Shown in pieces: positions 16,580-24,084 of a stretch of 25,985 nucleotides of DNA (positions within the stretch are counted from its first letter, which is position 1; every line of letters begins with the position of its first letter). The translations under genes and the position numbers were made by a program. Source of the DNA: Desulfotomaculum sp. (GTDB lineage Bacteria > Bacillota > Desulfotomaculia > Desulfotomaculales > Nap2-2B); NCBI GenBank assembly GCA_003513005.1, contig DOTD01000090.1, forward strand, positions 1-25,985. The letters are read 5' to 3'. The notes under the pieces were generated by a model that had not been told where the DNA came from, did no database searches, and saw only the letters and a program-made list of their open reading frames with translations.

Positions 16580-17602
16580 ATGTCGTCAACAACGACCTCT
16601 GAAGAAATAAACCAGGATACCGGGAAGCGCGTCAGGGAACCCCTCATCACCAACATCCAGCGCTATTCCCTTCAGGACGGACCCGGCCTGCGCACGACTA
16701 TTTTTTTAAAGGGATGCCCTTTAAGGTGTCCCTGGTGTCATAATCCGGAAACGCAGTCGGTAAAACCGGAGATTAACCACTTTCTGGATAAGTGCACCGG
16801 GTGCGGCAAGTGCGCCGAAGTCTGCCCTACAGGCGCCACTTACATAGAAAAAGAAAGAGGAGAAATAAATCTCCGCTTCGACAGGAACAAGTGCACGGGG
16901 TGCGGTGAGTGCGTCAAAGCCTGTTTATACGAGGCCAGGCAGTTGGTCGGGACTAAAATGACAATGGATGAGGTTATCAAGGAAGCCGTTTCCGACAGGC
17001 CGTTTTTTCAGAATTCCGGAGGAGGGGTGACGATCAGCGGCGGCGAACCACTGTTTTTCCCGGAATATACTACGGAACTGGCCAAAAGGCTGAAGTGGGA
17101 GGAGGCTGTGCACCTTGCTATCGATACCTCCTGCTATTGTCGGTGGAGCCACCTTGCTGAGCTTGTTCCTTTAGCAAACCTTTTTCTTTGTGACATCAAG
17201 ACCATGGATCCAGTAAAATATAAAGAGATAATTAAAGGTGACTTAAAAGTTATCTTGACTAATATTGAAAATCTAGTCCGCGCGGGAGCAAATATAAGGA
17301 TCAGGCTGGCTATCATTCCCGATTTTAACAATTCAAAGGAAGATTTTGAGGCCTACGCAAGCTATATCGCTACTCTGCCCGGGAAGATAGTAGCGGTGGA
17401 TATTCTTCCTTTCCACAGCTATGCTGAAAATAAATACGCCTTGTTGGGCAGGCTGGGTAATTACAAATACAGGGATTTTAAGTCTTTATTCGGAGAGGAT
17501 GTCGTCGAGCTGCTGAAAATTATGGCGCCTGTTGCCCGCGCCCATAAATTTGAATGTACTGTCGGGGGTTTGTCGGGAGTTACCGCACAAAGCCTCTCCT
17601 AA
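16580..17602 (+). CDS. bssD: Glycyl radical enzyme activating enzyme (radical SAM, BssD-like)
   Basis: A 340-residue activase that uses SAM and a reduced [4Fe-4S] cluster to place the radical on the glycine of the alpha subunit. The radical-SAM motif is Cys46-x3-Cys50-x2-Cys53 (GCPLRCPWCHNPE). Two inserted ferredoxin clusters follow: Cys72/75/78/82 and Cys105/108/111/115. The SAM-binding GGEP motif is in ISGGEPLFF. Two extra clusters are typical of BssD and other non-PflA activases. ATG 16580 has AAGGAG 9 bp upstream; the frame is open further upstream but overlaps the VWA gene. In many known bss operons the activase gene comes first; here it comes after the chaperones. Confidence 0.92.
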   Translation: MSSTTTSEEINQDTGKRVREPLITNIQRYSLQDGPGLRTTIFLKGCPLRCPWCHNPETQSVKPEINHFLDKCTGCGKCAEVCPTGATYIEKERGEINLRFDRNKCTGCGECVKACLYEARQLVGTKMTMDEVIKEAVSDRPFFQNSGGGVTISGGEPLFFPEYTTELAKRLKWEEAVHLAIDTSCYCRWSHLAELVPLANLFLCDIKTMDPVKYKEIIKGDLKVILTNIENLVRAGANIRIRLAIIPDFNNSKEDFEAYASYIATLPGKIVAVDILPFHSYAENKYALLGRLGNYKYRDFKSLFGEDVVELLKIMAPVARAHKFECTVGGLSGVTAQSLS

Positions 17603-17653
17603 TAGGATTGCTGATACTAACTGATATTTTAATTAAGGAAAGGAATTTCAACG

Positions 17654-17929
17654 GTGGAGGGAACAACTGTCCTTAGAAATTCGGCTGTGATAAATTATGT
17701 GCCCGGAACACCGTCTTCTTGTTCAAAGTGTCTTTGGGGGCGCCAGGACTCCAGGGACATGTCCAGGGGTTACTGCATTGCTTACAAAACAAACGCAGAC
17801 ACTGTTTGGGTAAGAAAAATCAAGGATTTTCATAATTGCACCTGCGGGCGCTATGAATACGGTATGCCGAAAGTGGTCAGCAGTATGATGGGCCATTGCA
17901 GGGGTTGCCGTGTCTGTACATGCCCGTAA
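17654..17929 (+). CDS. BssB-like small Fe-S protein with cysteine-rich tail (beta paralog 1)
   Basis: A 91-residue protein related to the beta subunit: CSKCLWG (Cys23, Cys26), GYCIAYK (Cys41) and CTCGRYEYG (Cys64) align with the four cluster ligands of the bssB-like product. Unlike that product, it has an extra Cys62 and a C-terminal tail with four more cysteines (Cys82, 85, 88, 90 in HCRGCRVCTC). This could hold a second cluster or a metal. The start is GTG with AAGGAAAGG upstream. It is followed after 49 bp by a close paralog. It may be the beta subunit of the decayed second synthase or an added subunit or carrier for the intact one; the sequence does not decide. Confidence 0.75.
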   Translation: MEGTTVLRNSAVINYVPGTPSSCSKCLWGRQDSRDMSRGYCIAYKTNADTVWVRKIKDFHNCTCGRYEYGMPKVVSSMMGHCRGCRVCTCP

Positions 17930-17978
17930 CTTAAACTTACCAAAGAACGTCTTAGATCTGAAAAAGGAGTGTCTTGCT

Positions 17979-18245
17979 GTGGAAGATGCTGAGAAAAAAA
18001 ATGTCCAGATTGGCATAGTGCCGGGAACACCTAAACCGTGTGCAAAATGCAAGTGGGGGCGGAAAGATTCCAGAGACCCGGATAATGGTTTTTGCGTCGG
18101 CTACAAAACAAGAGCAGGTACTCCCTGGGTAAGAAAGATTAAAGATTTTAACAATACAACCTGCGGCAAGTATGAAGAGGGGATTCCAGGCATAGTGAAC
18201 ACTGTGCCGCTTCCCGACGACGAACCGGTAAAGATTAATATCTAA
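17979..18245 (+). CDS. BssB-like small Fe-S protein (beta paralog 2)
   Basis: An 88-residue protein closely similar to the preceding one. They share VPGTP, CxKCxWGR, DSRD, WVRKIKDF and CG.YE.G. Cluster ligands are Cys21, Cys24, Cys39 and Cys62. It lacks the cysteine-rich tail of paralog 1 and ends in an acidic tail instead. GTG 17979 is preferred because AAAAAGGAG lies 9 bp upstream; the frame is open to ATG 17910, but that would overlap the preceding gene. It stands directly before the truncated second alpha copy and may be the surviving beta-type subunit of that module. Confidence 0.75.
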   Translation: MEDAEKKNVQIGIVPGTPKPCAKCKWGRKDSRDPDNGFCVGYKTRAGTPWVRKIKDFNNTTCGKYEEGIPGIVNTVPLPDDEPVKINI

Positions 18246-18285
18246 GAATTTTGGCGGTTACTGTTTAATTAACTAAATTGAACGT

Positions 18286-20161
18286 ATGTACCGGTGGGCC
18301 TCAATGGAAGCGCCGGCTTTTGCCATTGGTTTCAACAGCATTGTTCCTCCTTACGAAACTGTTGCTGAAGACGGCCTGCTGAAAAAGATTGAGCTTGCCC
18401 AGGCCAACATTGACAGGACCAGAGCCGAACTGGCCGCCCGCGCTGGGATGCTCCGGAGAGGCTGCCGCTACTGGAAAAAATCGGCCTTTGGAGTTCTATG
18501 ATTATGGCCGACAAGGCTGTGATCAGCTGGGCAAGGCGCCATGCCAGGCTTTGCAGGATCGTCGCCGAAAGCTTTGAAACCGACCCCGTAAGAAGAGAAG
18601 AACTGCTGCAAATGGCTGAGATTAGCCAGCGGCTGTGGGACGTCATGCAGATGAAGTGGTATGTCTACCTGATGTGCCACGCCATTAAGCACTATGCCAG
18701 CGGCATGGCCCACAAAGAGGATAAGCTCTGCTGGCCGTATTACAAGGCCATCGTAATTGACAAAACCTTCCAGACCATGACCCACAAGGATGCTGTCGAG
18801 CTGTTCGAGTGCGAGCGGCTGAAGTGTTCCGAGCACGGCGCCGGCAAGTCAAGGGTTAACCGGGAAATCTTCCCTGGCTCCAACGACCTTTTCATCCTGA
18901 CCATCGGCGGGCTGAACAGGGACGGCATGGGTTTCCCTTCAATTAAAAACGACGCTCTGAATGACCAAGCCAGAACAACAACGGGGCGACCCCCGAAGAA
19001 GCCCACGACTGGTGCAACGTTCTGTGCATGTCTCCGGGCCTGGCCGGCCGCAGGAAGACCCAGAAGACAAGGTCGGAGGGCGGCGGCTCGATTTTCCCGG
19101 CCAAGATCCTGGAGATTGCTTTGAACGACGGCTATGACTGGAGTTATTCAGACACCCAGCTGGGCCCGAAAACCGGCGACCCCAGGACTTTCGACACCTT
19201 CGAAAAGCTCTGGGAAGCCTTCAGAGTACAGTACGAGTACACAGTGAGCATATCAATCAGGGCTAAGGACGTTTCCCGCTACTGGGAAGCCAGGATCCTG
19301 CAACTGCCCTTCGTCTCAAGAATCGATGACGGCTGCATGGAACTCGGCAGAGACGCCTGCGATCTCTCCGAGCAGCCCAACGGCTGGCACAATCCCATTA
19401 CCACCGTGGTTGACGCCAACTCGATGGTCGCCATGAAGAAGCTCATTTATGACGAGAAGAAATACACGATGGAACAGATGCTTGACGCTCTGTACGCCAA
19501 CTGGGAAGGCTACGAGGAAATGCGGCGCGACTTCGTCAACGCTCCCAAGTGGGGCAACGACGACGAGTATGCTGATGCCATCATCAAGAAGTTCTACGAG
19601 AATATAATCTCCGGCGAAATGAGGAAGATCACCAACTACTCCGGCGGCCCGGTCATGCCTGTCGGCCAGGCGGTAGGCCTCTACATGGAGGTCGGTTCAC
19701 GTACAGGCCCGACCCCGGAAGGCAGGTACGGCGGCGAGGCCTGCGACGACGGTGGAATTTCCCCGTACATGGGCGCCGACAAAAAAGGCCCGACAGCCGT
19801 TCTGAAGTCTGTATCCAAGGTTGACTCCACCACCCAGAAAGCGAACCTGCTCAACCAGCGCCTGTCTGTTCCGATCATGAGGAGCAAGCACGGCTTCAAG
19901 ATCTGGCTCGCCTACATGAACACCTGGTATGACCTGAACATCGACCATGTCCAGTTCAACTGCGTGGGCAACGCCGAGCTGCTGGCGGCGCAGAGGGAGC
20001 CTGAAAAGCATCAGGACCTGATCGTCCGCGTTTCCGGGTTCAGCGCACGTTTTGTCGACATCTCCAAGTACGGCCAGGATACAATCATTGCCAGAAACGA
20101 ACAGGATTTCGGCGCCGAAGACTTCGACTTTATCAACGTCAGCGCGGAAGATCTGGTTTAA
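18286..20161 (+). pseudogene. Decayed second copy of the fumarate-adding GRE alpha subunit
   Basis: It aligns along its length with the intact alpha gene but starts at about codon 180, so the first 179 residues are gone. A net one-base loss near 18443 shifts the frame. Then 48 codons are missing after GLNRDG (near 18926), apparently by deletion between two GACGG-containing repeats. A net 25-base loss near 18965 shifts the frame again. The remaining pieces read in three frames: 18286-18501, 18498 to about 18965, and 19028-20161 (377 residues). The last piece is clean, roughly nine in ten residues identical to copy 1 by eye, and keeps the glycyl-radical RVSGFSARF (Gly codon 20036-20038). The active-site Cys codon (19025-19027) is present, but its frame is closed by an upstream TGA. 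Sequencing error cannot explain all the losses. Confidence 0.9.
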
Positions 20162-20187
20162 GGAGCAGCGTTTTTAAGATAATTTCA

Positions 20188-20238
20188 ACTTGCGACAAAT
20201 ACGAAGAAGGCGAAGTAGATTTCCGGGATCACGTATAA
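20188..20238 (+). pseudogene. Remnant of a second bssB-like gene (last 16 codons)
   Basis: TCDKYEEGEVDFRDHV and a stop codon reproduce the C terminus of the intact beta subunit (TCDHFEEGEVDFRDHV). The preceding spacer after the alpha pseudogene (AAGGAGCA, TTTTAAGATAATTTC) also matches that after the intact alpha gene. About 240 bp, containing the beta start and its first three cluster cysteines, has been deleted. Confidence 0.88.
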
Positions 20239-20247
20239 TTCCGGGAC

Positions 20248-20290
20248 AAATAAGATACACCCTATGCAAAATAGGGTGTATCTTATTTTT
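20248..20290. terminator. Second copy of the 17-bp hairpin, bidirectional terminator
   Basis: Arms 20248-20264 and 20272-20288 pair perfectly around the same TGCAAAA loop as the hairpin at 13882-13922. Two pairs differ, both compensated: C-G to G-C at 20254/20282 and C-G to T-A at 20251/20285. It has T-rich sequence on the + side and A-rich flank on the other. It lies between the GRE module and the convergent SPASM gene. Confidence 0.8.
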
Positions 20291-20392
20291 ATATTGAAAA
20301 ATAATGCGAGTTTTCTTTTCATGTCATTAAGAAAGAACTTAATTCGGCGGTCTGTGGTTGATGAATTGCTGCGCCCTGCGGCGTGTTTTTGA

Positions 20393-21505
20393 TTATCGCC
20401 AGCATTGCGGATCTTCGCCCATGATATCGCCCGATAAACCAAAAGCCATTCTTCTGCAGCCGCCGCAGACATATCTTAAATGGCACTTGCCGCACCTGCC
20501 CCCTAACTTTTCTCTGTCTTTTAAAAGCTTGATCAGCTCGGAATTCTGCCATATTTCACTAAGGGATTTTTCCGTTATATTGCCGATATCGGTTTCCGGC
20601 GCCATCACGTCACCGACAAAGATCTTACCGTCCGCTCCAACCAGGTACTGCCAGATTCCCGAAATACACCCCACCGGACTGTCTACAAAGTTCCCCGTCT
20701 TATTGGGGTCGATGGCCACTTTCAGGGAACGTTCATCCTCACAAATCTGATAGCGGTTTTCAAACAGCACATTATTGCCGCCGTAAAACTTTTTCTTTTC
20801 AAACATTATTCTCTGCCATTCCCTGACCTGCTCTTTAGTAAGCATTAATTTTTGAAGATCATTGGCCCTGCCCAGGGGAAGCAGTTGGACCATACCGACT
20901 TCCACGCCCAACTTGGCGCAGAATTCAATCAGTTCGGGCGCCTCATCAAAGTTTACCTGTGAAACGGTGGCGATTAGCCATATGCTCGGGAACTCCTCTT
21001 CCACGCAGTTCTTTAACGCCTGGATGCAGTTTTTAAAGGTCCCTTTTCCTCTATTCCAGTCATGGCTGTTTTCCAGCCCGTCAACGCTTATTTTGACCTG
21101 GTTGACGCCTGCTGCGGCCAGAGCACGGACGTAACGCTTGTCGGTCAGCGCCTGACCGTGAGTGTTAATGGCTGCGAACATGTCATGGTTCTTTACCGCA
21201 TAATTGACAATCTCCAGCAGATCCTTGCGGAGTGTCGGTTCCCCTCCGCCGAATACTACCGCCTCAGTACCGGCTTTGGCGATGTTATCGAGGGCTTTAA
21301 AAGCTTCCCTGGTGGAAAGTTCGCCTTCCAAGGGCTTATGGGAATCGGCGAAGCAATACTTGCAGTGAAGGTTGCATTCCTCGGTAAGGCTGAACCAGGT
21401 CATCAGGGGTTTGGCGTCCTTGACCATATTCTTGAATTTCTGGCGGGTGATATTTAAAAACTCCTCATTGGTTAGGCCTTCGACCATCTTGACGCGCTCG
21501 ATCAA
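20393..21505 (-). CDS. Radical SAM/SPASM-domain protein
   Basis: A cytoplasmic radical-SAM enzyme of 370 residues. The cluster motif is Cys44-x3-Cys48-x2-Cys51 (CNLHCKYC), with GGGEPTL as SAM-binding motif and KISVDGL typical of the MoaA/PqqE branch. The C-terminal SPASM region has GCISG, CGKC, VCGGC and a final C of PQCW, enough for auxiliary clusters. Relatives mature peptides, sulfatases, haem or metal-cofactor enzymes; no precursor peptide gene was seen next to it, so the substrate is unknown. The start is TTG at 21505, fixed by GGGGAGGT 8 bp before. It is transcribed towards the GRE module from its own sigma-A-like promoter. Confidence 0.85.
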   Translation of the reverse strand: MIERVKMVEGLTNEEFLNITRQKFKNMVKDAKPLMTWFSLTEECNLHCKYCFADSHKPLEGELSTREAFKALDNIAKAGTEAVVFGGGEPTLRKDLLEIVNYAVKNHDMFAAINTHGQALTDKRYVRALAAAGVNQVKISVDGLENSHDWNRGKGTFKNCIQALKNCVEEEFPSIWLIATVSQVNFDEAPELIEFCAKLGVEVGMVQLLPLGRANDLQKLMLTKEQVREWQRIMFEKKKFYGGNNVLFENRYQICEDERSLKVAIDPNKTGNFVDSPVGCISGIWQYLVGADGKIFVGDVMAPETDIGNITEKSLSEIWQNSELIKLLKDREKLGGRCGKCHLRYVCGGCRRMAFGLSGDIMGEDPQCWR

Positions 21506-21567
21506 TTTTTATACCTCCCCGGGAGTGTTTATTTAAAAACCTTACTTAATTAGTCAACTTTAATTCA

Positions 21568-21597
21568 AGTATACTTTATCTTTTTAAAATATGTCAA
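21568..21597 (-). promoter_or_regulatory. Sigma-A promoter of the SPASM gene
   Basis: Read on the - strand: TTGACA (21597-21592), an 18-bp spacer and TATACT (21573-21568). It lies about 63 bp upstream of the TTG start. Confidence 0.75.
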
Positions 21598-21636
21598 CAG
21601 AATTGAATATCGTTAAAATAAAAAATTTTTGTTTTT

Positions 21637-22926
21637 TCAAGGCCCGTAATAACCTGCTGTTGTTTGGCAGAGAACGCATTCCAAACCCATTTTTTTCAGT
21701 GTTTTCCAAACATCGAACATCTCACCGGCCGATGGCTGAAAAATGTCCCTTTGTCTGAATTCGGGCCGGTAGTCCAGCAGGCAGACCTGAACAGACGGGT
21801 TAAGTTCAATAATGCGGCCGGCAATTTCTTTAACTTCCTCCAATGGGACTAAGGACCGGTTATAAACAATGCCCAGGCCGACAAATATTCTGCCGGCGCA
21901 GTTTTTCAGCAGGTATTCCACTCCAGCCCAGGACTGCTCAAAAAACCTTCGTGAAAAGGCTGGGTGCTTAATACCCGTTACCTTCTGATAAGTTTCCAGA
22001 CGGGACGACTTAAGATCAACCCCTATATCGGTCATGCCGGCGGCAATAAGCTGTTCAATATAATCCGGCGTCAACAGCGCGCCGTTTGTGTCAACATGCA
22101 GGTTAATTCCATCCGGGTTCAGAGCTTTCAGTTTTTTCAGAACTTCGACCAGCCAGCGTCTGTTGATGGTCGATTCGCCGCCCGTAAAGGCTATCCGTTT
22201 AAGGTTATAGTCTCTTGCTTTTGAATCAATAATTCCGGCAGCCTGCCCGGGTGTCAGCGGCGTACCCCGCGAGGAATATGTATAAGGCCAGTTCTGGCAG
22301 GTCGGGCAGCGGAGGACGCAGCCCTGAGTGAAAGCACCCACTTCGGTGTAATAGGGTCTTCCGGAGGTCAGTTGATATTTCTTCCGCAAGGTATGCGGAG
22401 TGCCGACCCCTCCCACGGGATGGGCCTTGACAGCCGCTATTTGGCGCAAAGGCGGCATTGCTTCAATCGCTTTCCGGTCGGTGATAATTTCCATGCCGTC
22501 TTTTAAAGTTGTTACGCATGACGGCTTAAGAGTTCCGTCTATAAGTACCGTGCAGCTCCAGCAGCCGCCGGTCCGGCAGGGAGCGTAAATCCTGCCCTCC
22601 TCCGGAAAATGGGAAACGTTATATCCCGCTTTGGAAAGCGCCTGAAGAACAGTCAACTGGTCAGTAAACTGGTACTGCCGGCCGTCAATCAGGACCGTTT
22701 TGTATACGGTTTCCGGGTTTCTTTCCATATATATCGCCCGGTTCGGGCAGGCGGCAAGACAGGCGCCGCATCCCGTGCACCCTTCTTCAGCATCGAGACA
22801 ATGCAGGTAGGTACCGCAGAAACCGCAGTTAAGGCATAACTTCTCTTTTTTTCGGGCTATTCTTTTGATAAGACTTCGCCACCTCAACAGATGGATTTTC
22901 TTATATAATAACCAATTCCAAAACAC
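21637..22926 (-). CDS. Radical SAM protein fused to ferredoxin-like and [2Fe-2S] domains
   Basis: A 429-residue multi-cluster protein. Residues 31-60 hold eight cysteines (31, 34, 37, 43 and 50, 53, 56, 60), the second set a classic CxxCxxCxxxCP [4Fe-4S] motif. Residues about 76-140 form a ferredoxin-like [2Fe-2S] domain with Cys117, 122, 125 and 137 (CRTGGCWSC...C). From about 195 a radical-SAM domain follows with Cys202-x3-Cys206-x2-Cys209 (CVLRCPTCQNW) and TGGEST as SAM motif, closest in pattern to activase-type (PflA-like) enzymes. The N-terminal domains look like an internal electron relay for cluster reduction. The substrate is unknown. The start is GTG at 22926 without a clear ribosome site, so the N terminus is uncertain. 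It lies 131 bp upstream of the SPASM gene, on the same strand. Confidence 0.82.
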   Translation of the reverse strand: MFWNWLLYKKIHLLRWRSLIKRIARKKEKLCLNCGFCGTYLHCLDAEEGCTGCGACLAACPNRAIYMERNPETVYKTVLIDGRQYQFTDQLTVLQALSKAGYNVSHFPEEGRIYAPCRTGGCWSCTVLIDGTLKPSCVTTLKDGMEIITDRKAIEAMPPLRQIAAVKAHPVGGVGTPHTLRKKYQLTSGRPYYTEVGAFTQGCVLRCPTCQNWPYTYSSRGTPLTPGQAAGIIDSKARDYNLKRIAFTGGESTINRRWLVEVLKKLKALNPDGINLHVDTNGALLTPDYIEQLIAAGMTDIGVDLKSSRLETYQKVTGIKHPAFSRRFFEQSWAGVEYLLKNCAGRIFVGLGIVYNRSLVPLEEVKEIAGRIIELNPSVQVCLLDYRPEFRQRDIFQPSAGEMFDVWKTLKKMGLECVLCQTTAGYYGP

Positions 22927-23261
22927 TCAACAATAAAAAAGCGCCTTTTTATAAGTAATCAGTAAATTCATCCAAAGGGAGGGCAATGCCTTAAGTGCGA
23001 TTTTGAGCTTTCATTCAAAGAACGAGTGAACCTTAAGGATAAGCCAGGTTACTGTTTGAGGCGCATAGCGCTTAAGTTTAACCGAGCTCGAGGGTGAACG
23101 AGTTCGTACAAGTATATGAGGCGATTATTAAGCACGTAGGCAGTTGACCTTCCTGAGGATAGTTACACCTTTTTTCTACATGTATAAACAATTATCGACG
23201 GGGTAATAATGAGGTTATTGCAGCAAGGCATTTTGATGACAAAACTGGTGGAGGTTAAAGC
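22927..23261. other. Intergenic stretch, 335 bp, upstream of sigG
   Basis: It holds a 25-bp sequence (22989-23013) repeated inverted at 25691-25715, a copy of the GCACG..AGGATAGT motif (23130-23166) also seen at 2047-2098, several short self-complementary pieces around 23065-23105, and the sigma-F-like promoter of sigG at its right end. No open frame is convincing. It may be a relic of a small mobile element inserted before the sporulation promoter. Confidence 0.5.
23182..23211 (+). promoter_or_regulatory. Sigma-F-type promoter of sigG
   Basis: GTATA (23182-23186), 15-bp spacer, GGTAATAATG (23202-23211) match the forespore sigma-F pattern GYATA-N15-GGNNANANTR at every fixed position. In Bacillus subtilis sigG is a sigma-F target, which supports the reading. 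Confidence 0.75.
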
Positions 23262-24035
23262 ATGCTGGTGAATAAGGTGGAGATCTGTGGTGTAAATACT
23301 TCAAAACTCCCCGTACTCACAGGAAGCCAGATGCGCCAGCTGTTCCAGGCGATGCAGAGCGGCGATCCCGATGCCCGCAGCAAATTAATCAACGGCAACC
23401 TGCGGCTTGTGTTAAGTGTAATCCAGCGATTCTCCAACCGTGGCGAATATGTCGATGATCTTTTTCAGGTCGGCTGCATCGGGCTGATGAAGGCAATCGA
23501 CAACTTTGACCTTTCCCAGAACGTAAAGTTTTCAACCTATGCTGTTCCAATGATTATTGGTGAGATCAGGCGCTATTTAAGGGACAACAACTCCGTACGG
23601 GTAAGCCGTTCACTCCGGGATATGGCTTACAAGGCATTACAGGTGAGGGACAAGCTGGTCAACAAATTTTCCCGCGAGCCTTCGGTAAATGAAATAGCGC
23701 TGGAATTGAAACTGCCCCGTGAAGAAGTAGTCTTTGCCCTGGATGCAATCCAGGATCCCGTTTCTTTATTCGAACCAATTTATCATGACGGCGGCGACCC
23801 TATTTTTGTAATGGATCAAATTAGCGATGAAAAGAACGAAGATCACCACTGGCTCGAAGGTATCGCTATTCAGGATGCCCTAAACAGGCTCAATTCGCGT
23901 GAAAAACACATCCTTACTCTGCGCTTCTATGAAGGCAAAACCCAGATGGAGGTAGCGGAGGAAATAGGAATCTCACAGGCCCAGGTATCCCGCCTCGAAA
24001 AGGCGGCGCTTAATCACATGCGCAAGCACCTGTAA
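23262..24035 (+). CDS. sigG: RNA polymerase sporulation sigma factor SigG
   Basis: The late forespore-specific sigma factor, 257 residues. The N terminus NKVEICGVNTSKLPVL is diagnostic of SigG and separates it from SigF. Region 2 follows with DDLFQVGCIGLMKAIDNFD and FSTYAVPMIIGEIRRYLRDN, then region 3 with EPSVNEIA, and the region 4 helix-turn-helix MEVAEEIGISQAQVSRLE. It directs genes for spore DNA protection and germination after engulfment. ATG 23262 follows GGAGG. It is preceded by a sigma-F-like promoter and followed by spoIIR, also a forespore gene. The usual spoIIGA-sigE genes are not directly upstream here. Confidence 0.95.
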   Translation: MLVNKVEICGVNTSKLPVLTGSQMRQLFQAMQSGDPDARSKLINGNLRLVLSVIQRFSNRGEYVDDLFQVGCIGLMKAIDNFDLSQNVKFSTYAVPMIIGEIRRYLRDNNSVRVSRSLRDMAYKALQVRDKLVNKFSREPSVNEIALELKLPREEVVFALDAIQDPVSLFEPIYHDGGDPIFVMDQISDEKNEDHHWLEGIAIQDALNRLNSREKHILTLRFYEGKTQMEVAEEIGISQAQVSRLEKAALNHMRKHL

Positions 24036-24037
24036 GG

Positions 24038-24067
24038 TTTAAAACGGATAGAGGTTGGTTACACTAA
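24038..24067 (+). promoter_or_regulatory. Sigma-F-type promoter of spoIIR
   Basis: GTTTA (24038-24042; one mismatch to GYATA), 15-bp spacer, GGTTACACTA (24058-24067), which fits GGNNANANTR fully. spoIIR is a known early sigma-F target. Confidence 0.6.
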
Positions 24068-24084
24068 AAAAGGGTGGTTATTAA

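Noticed and set aside
20238..20392. Possible precursor peptide gene for the SPASM enzyme
   Set aside because: No short frame with ribosome site and Cys/Gly-rich core was found; the stretch is mostly hairpin and AT-rich sequence.
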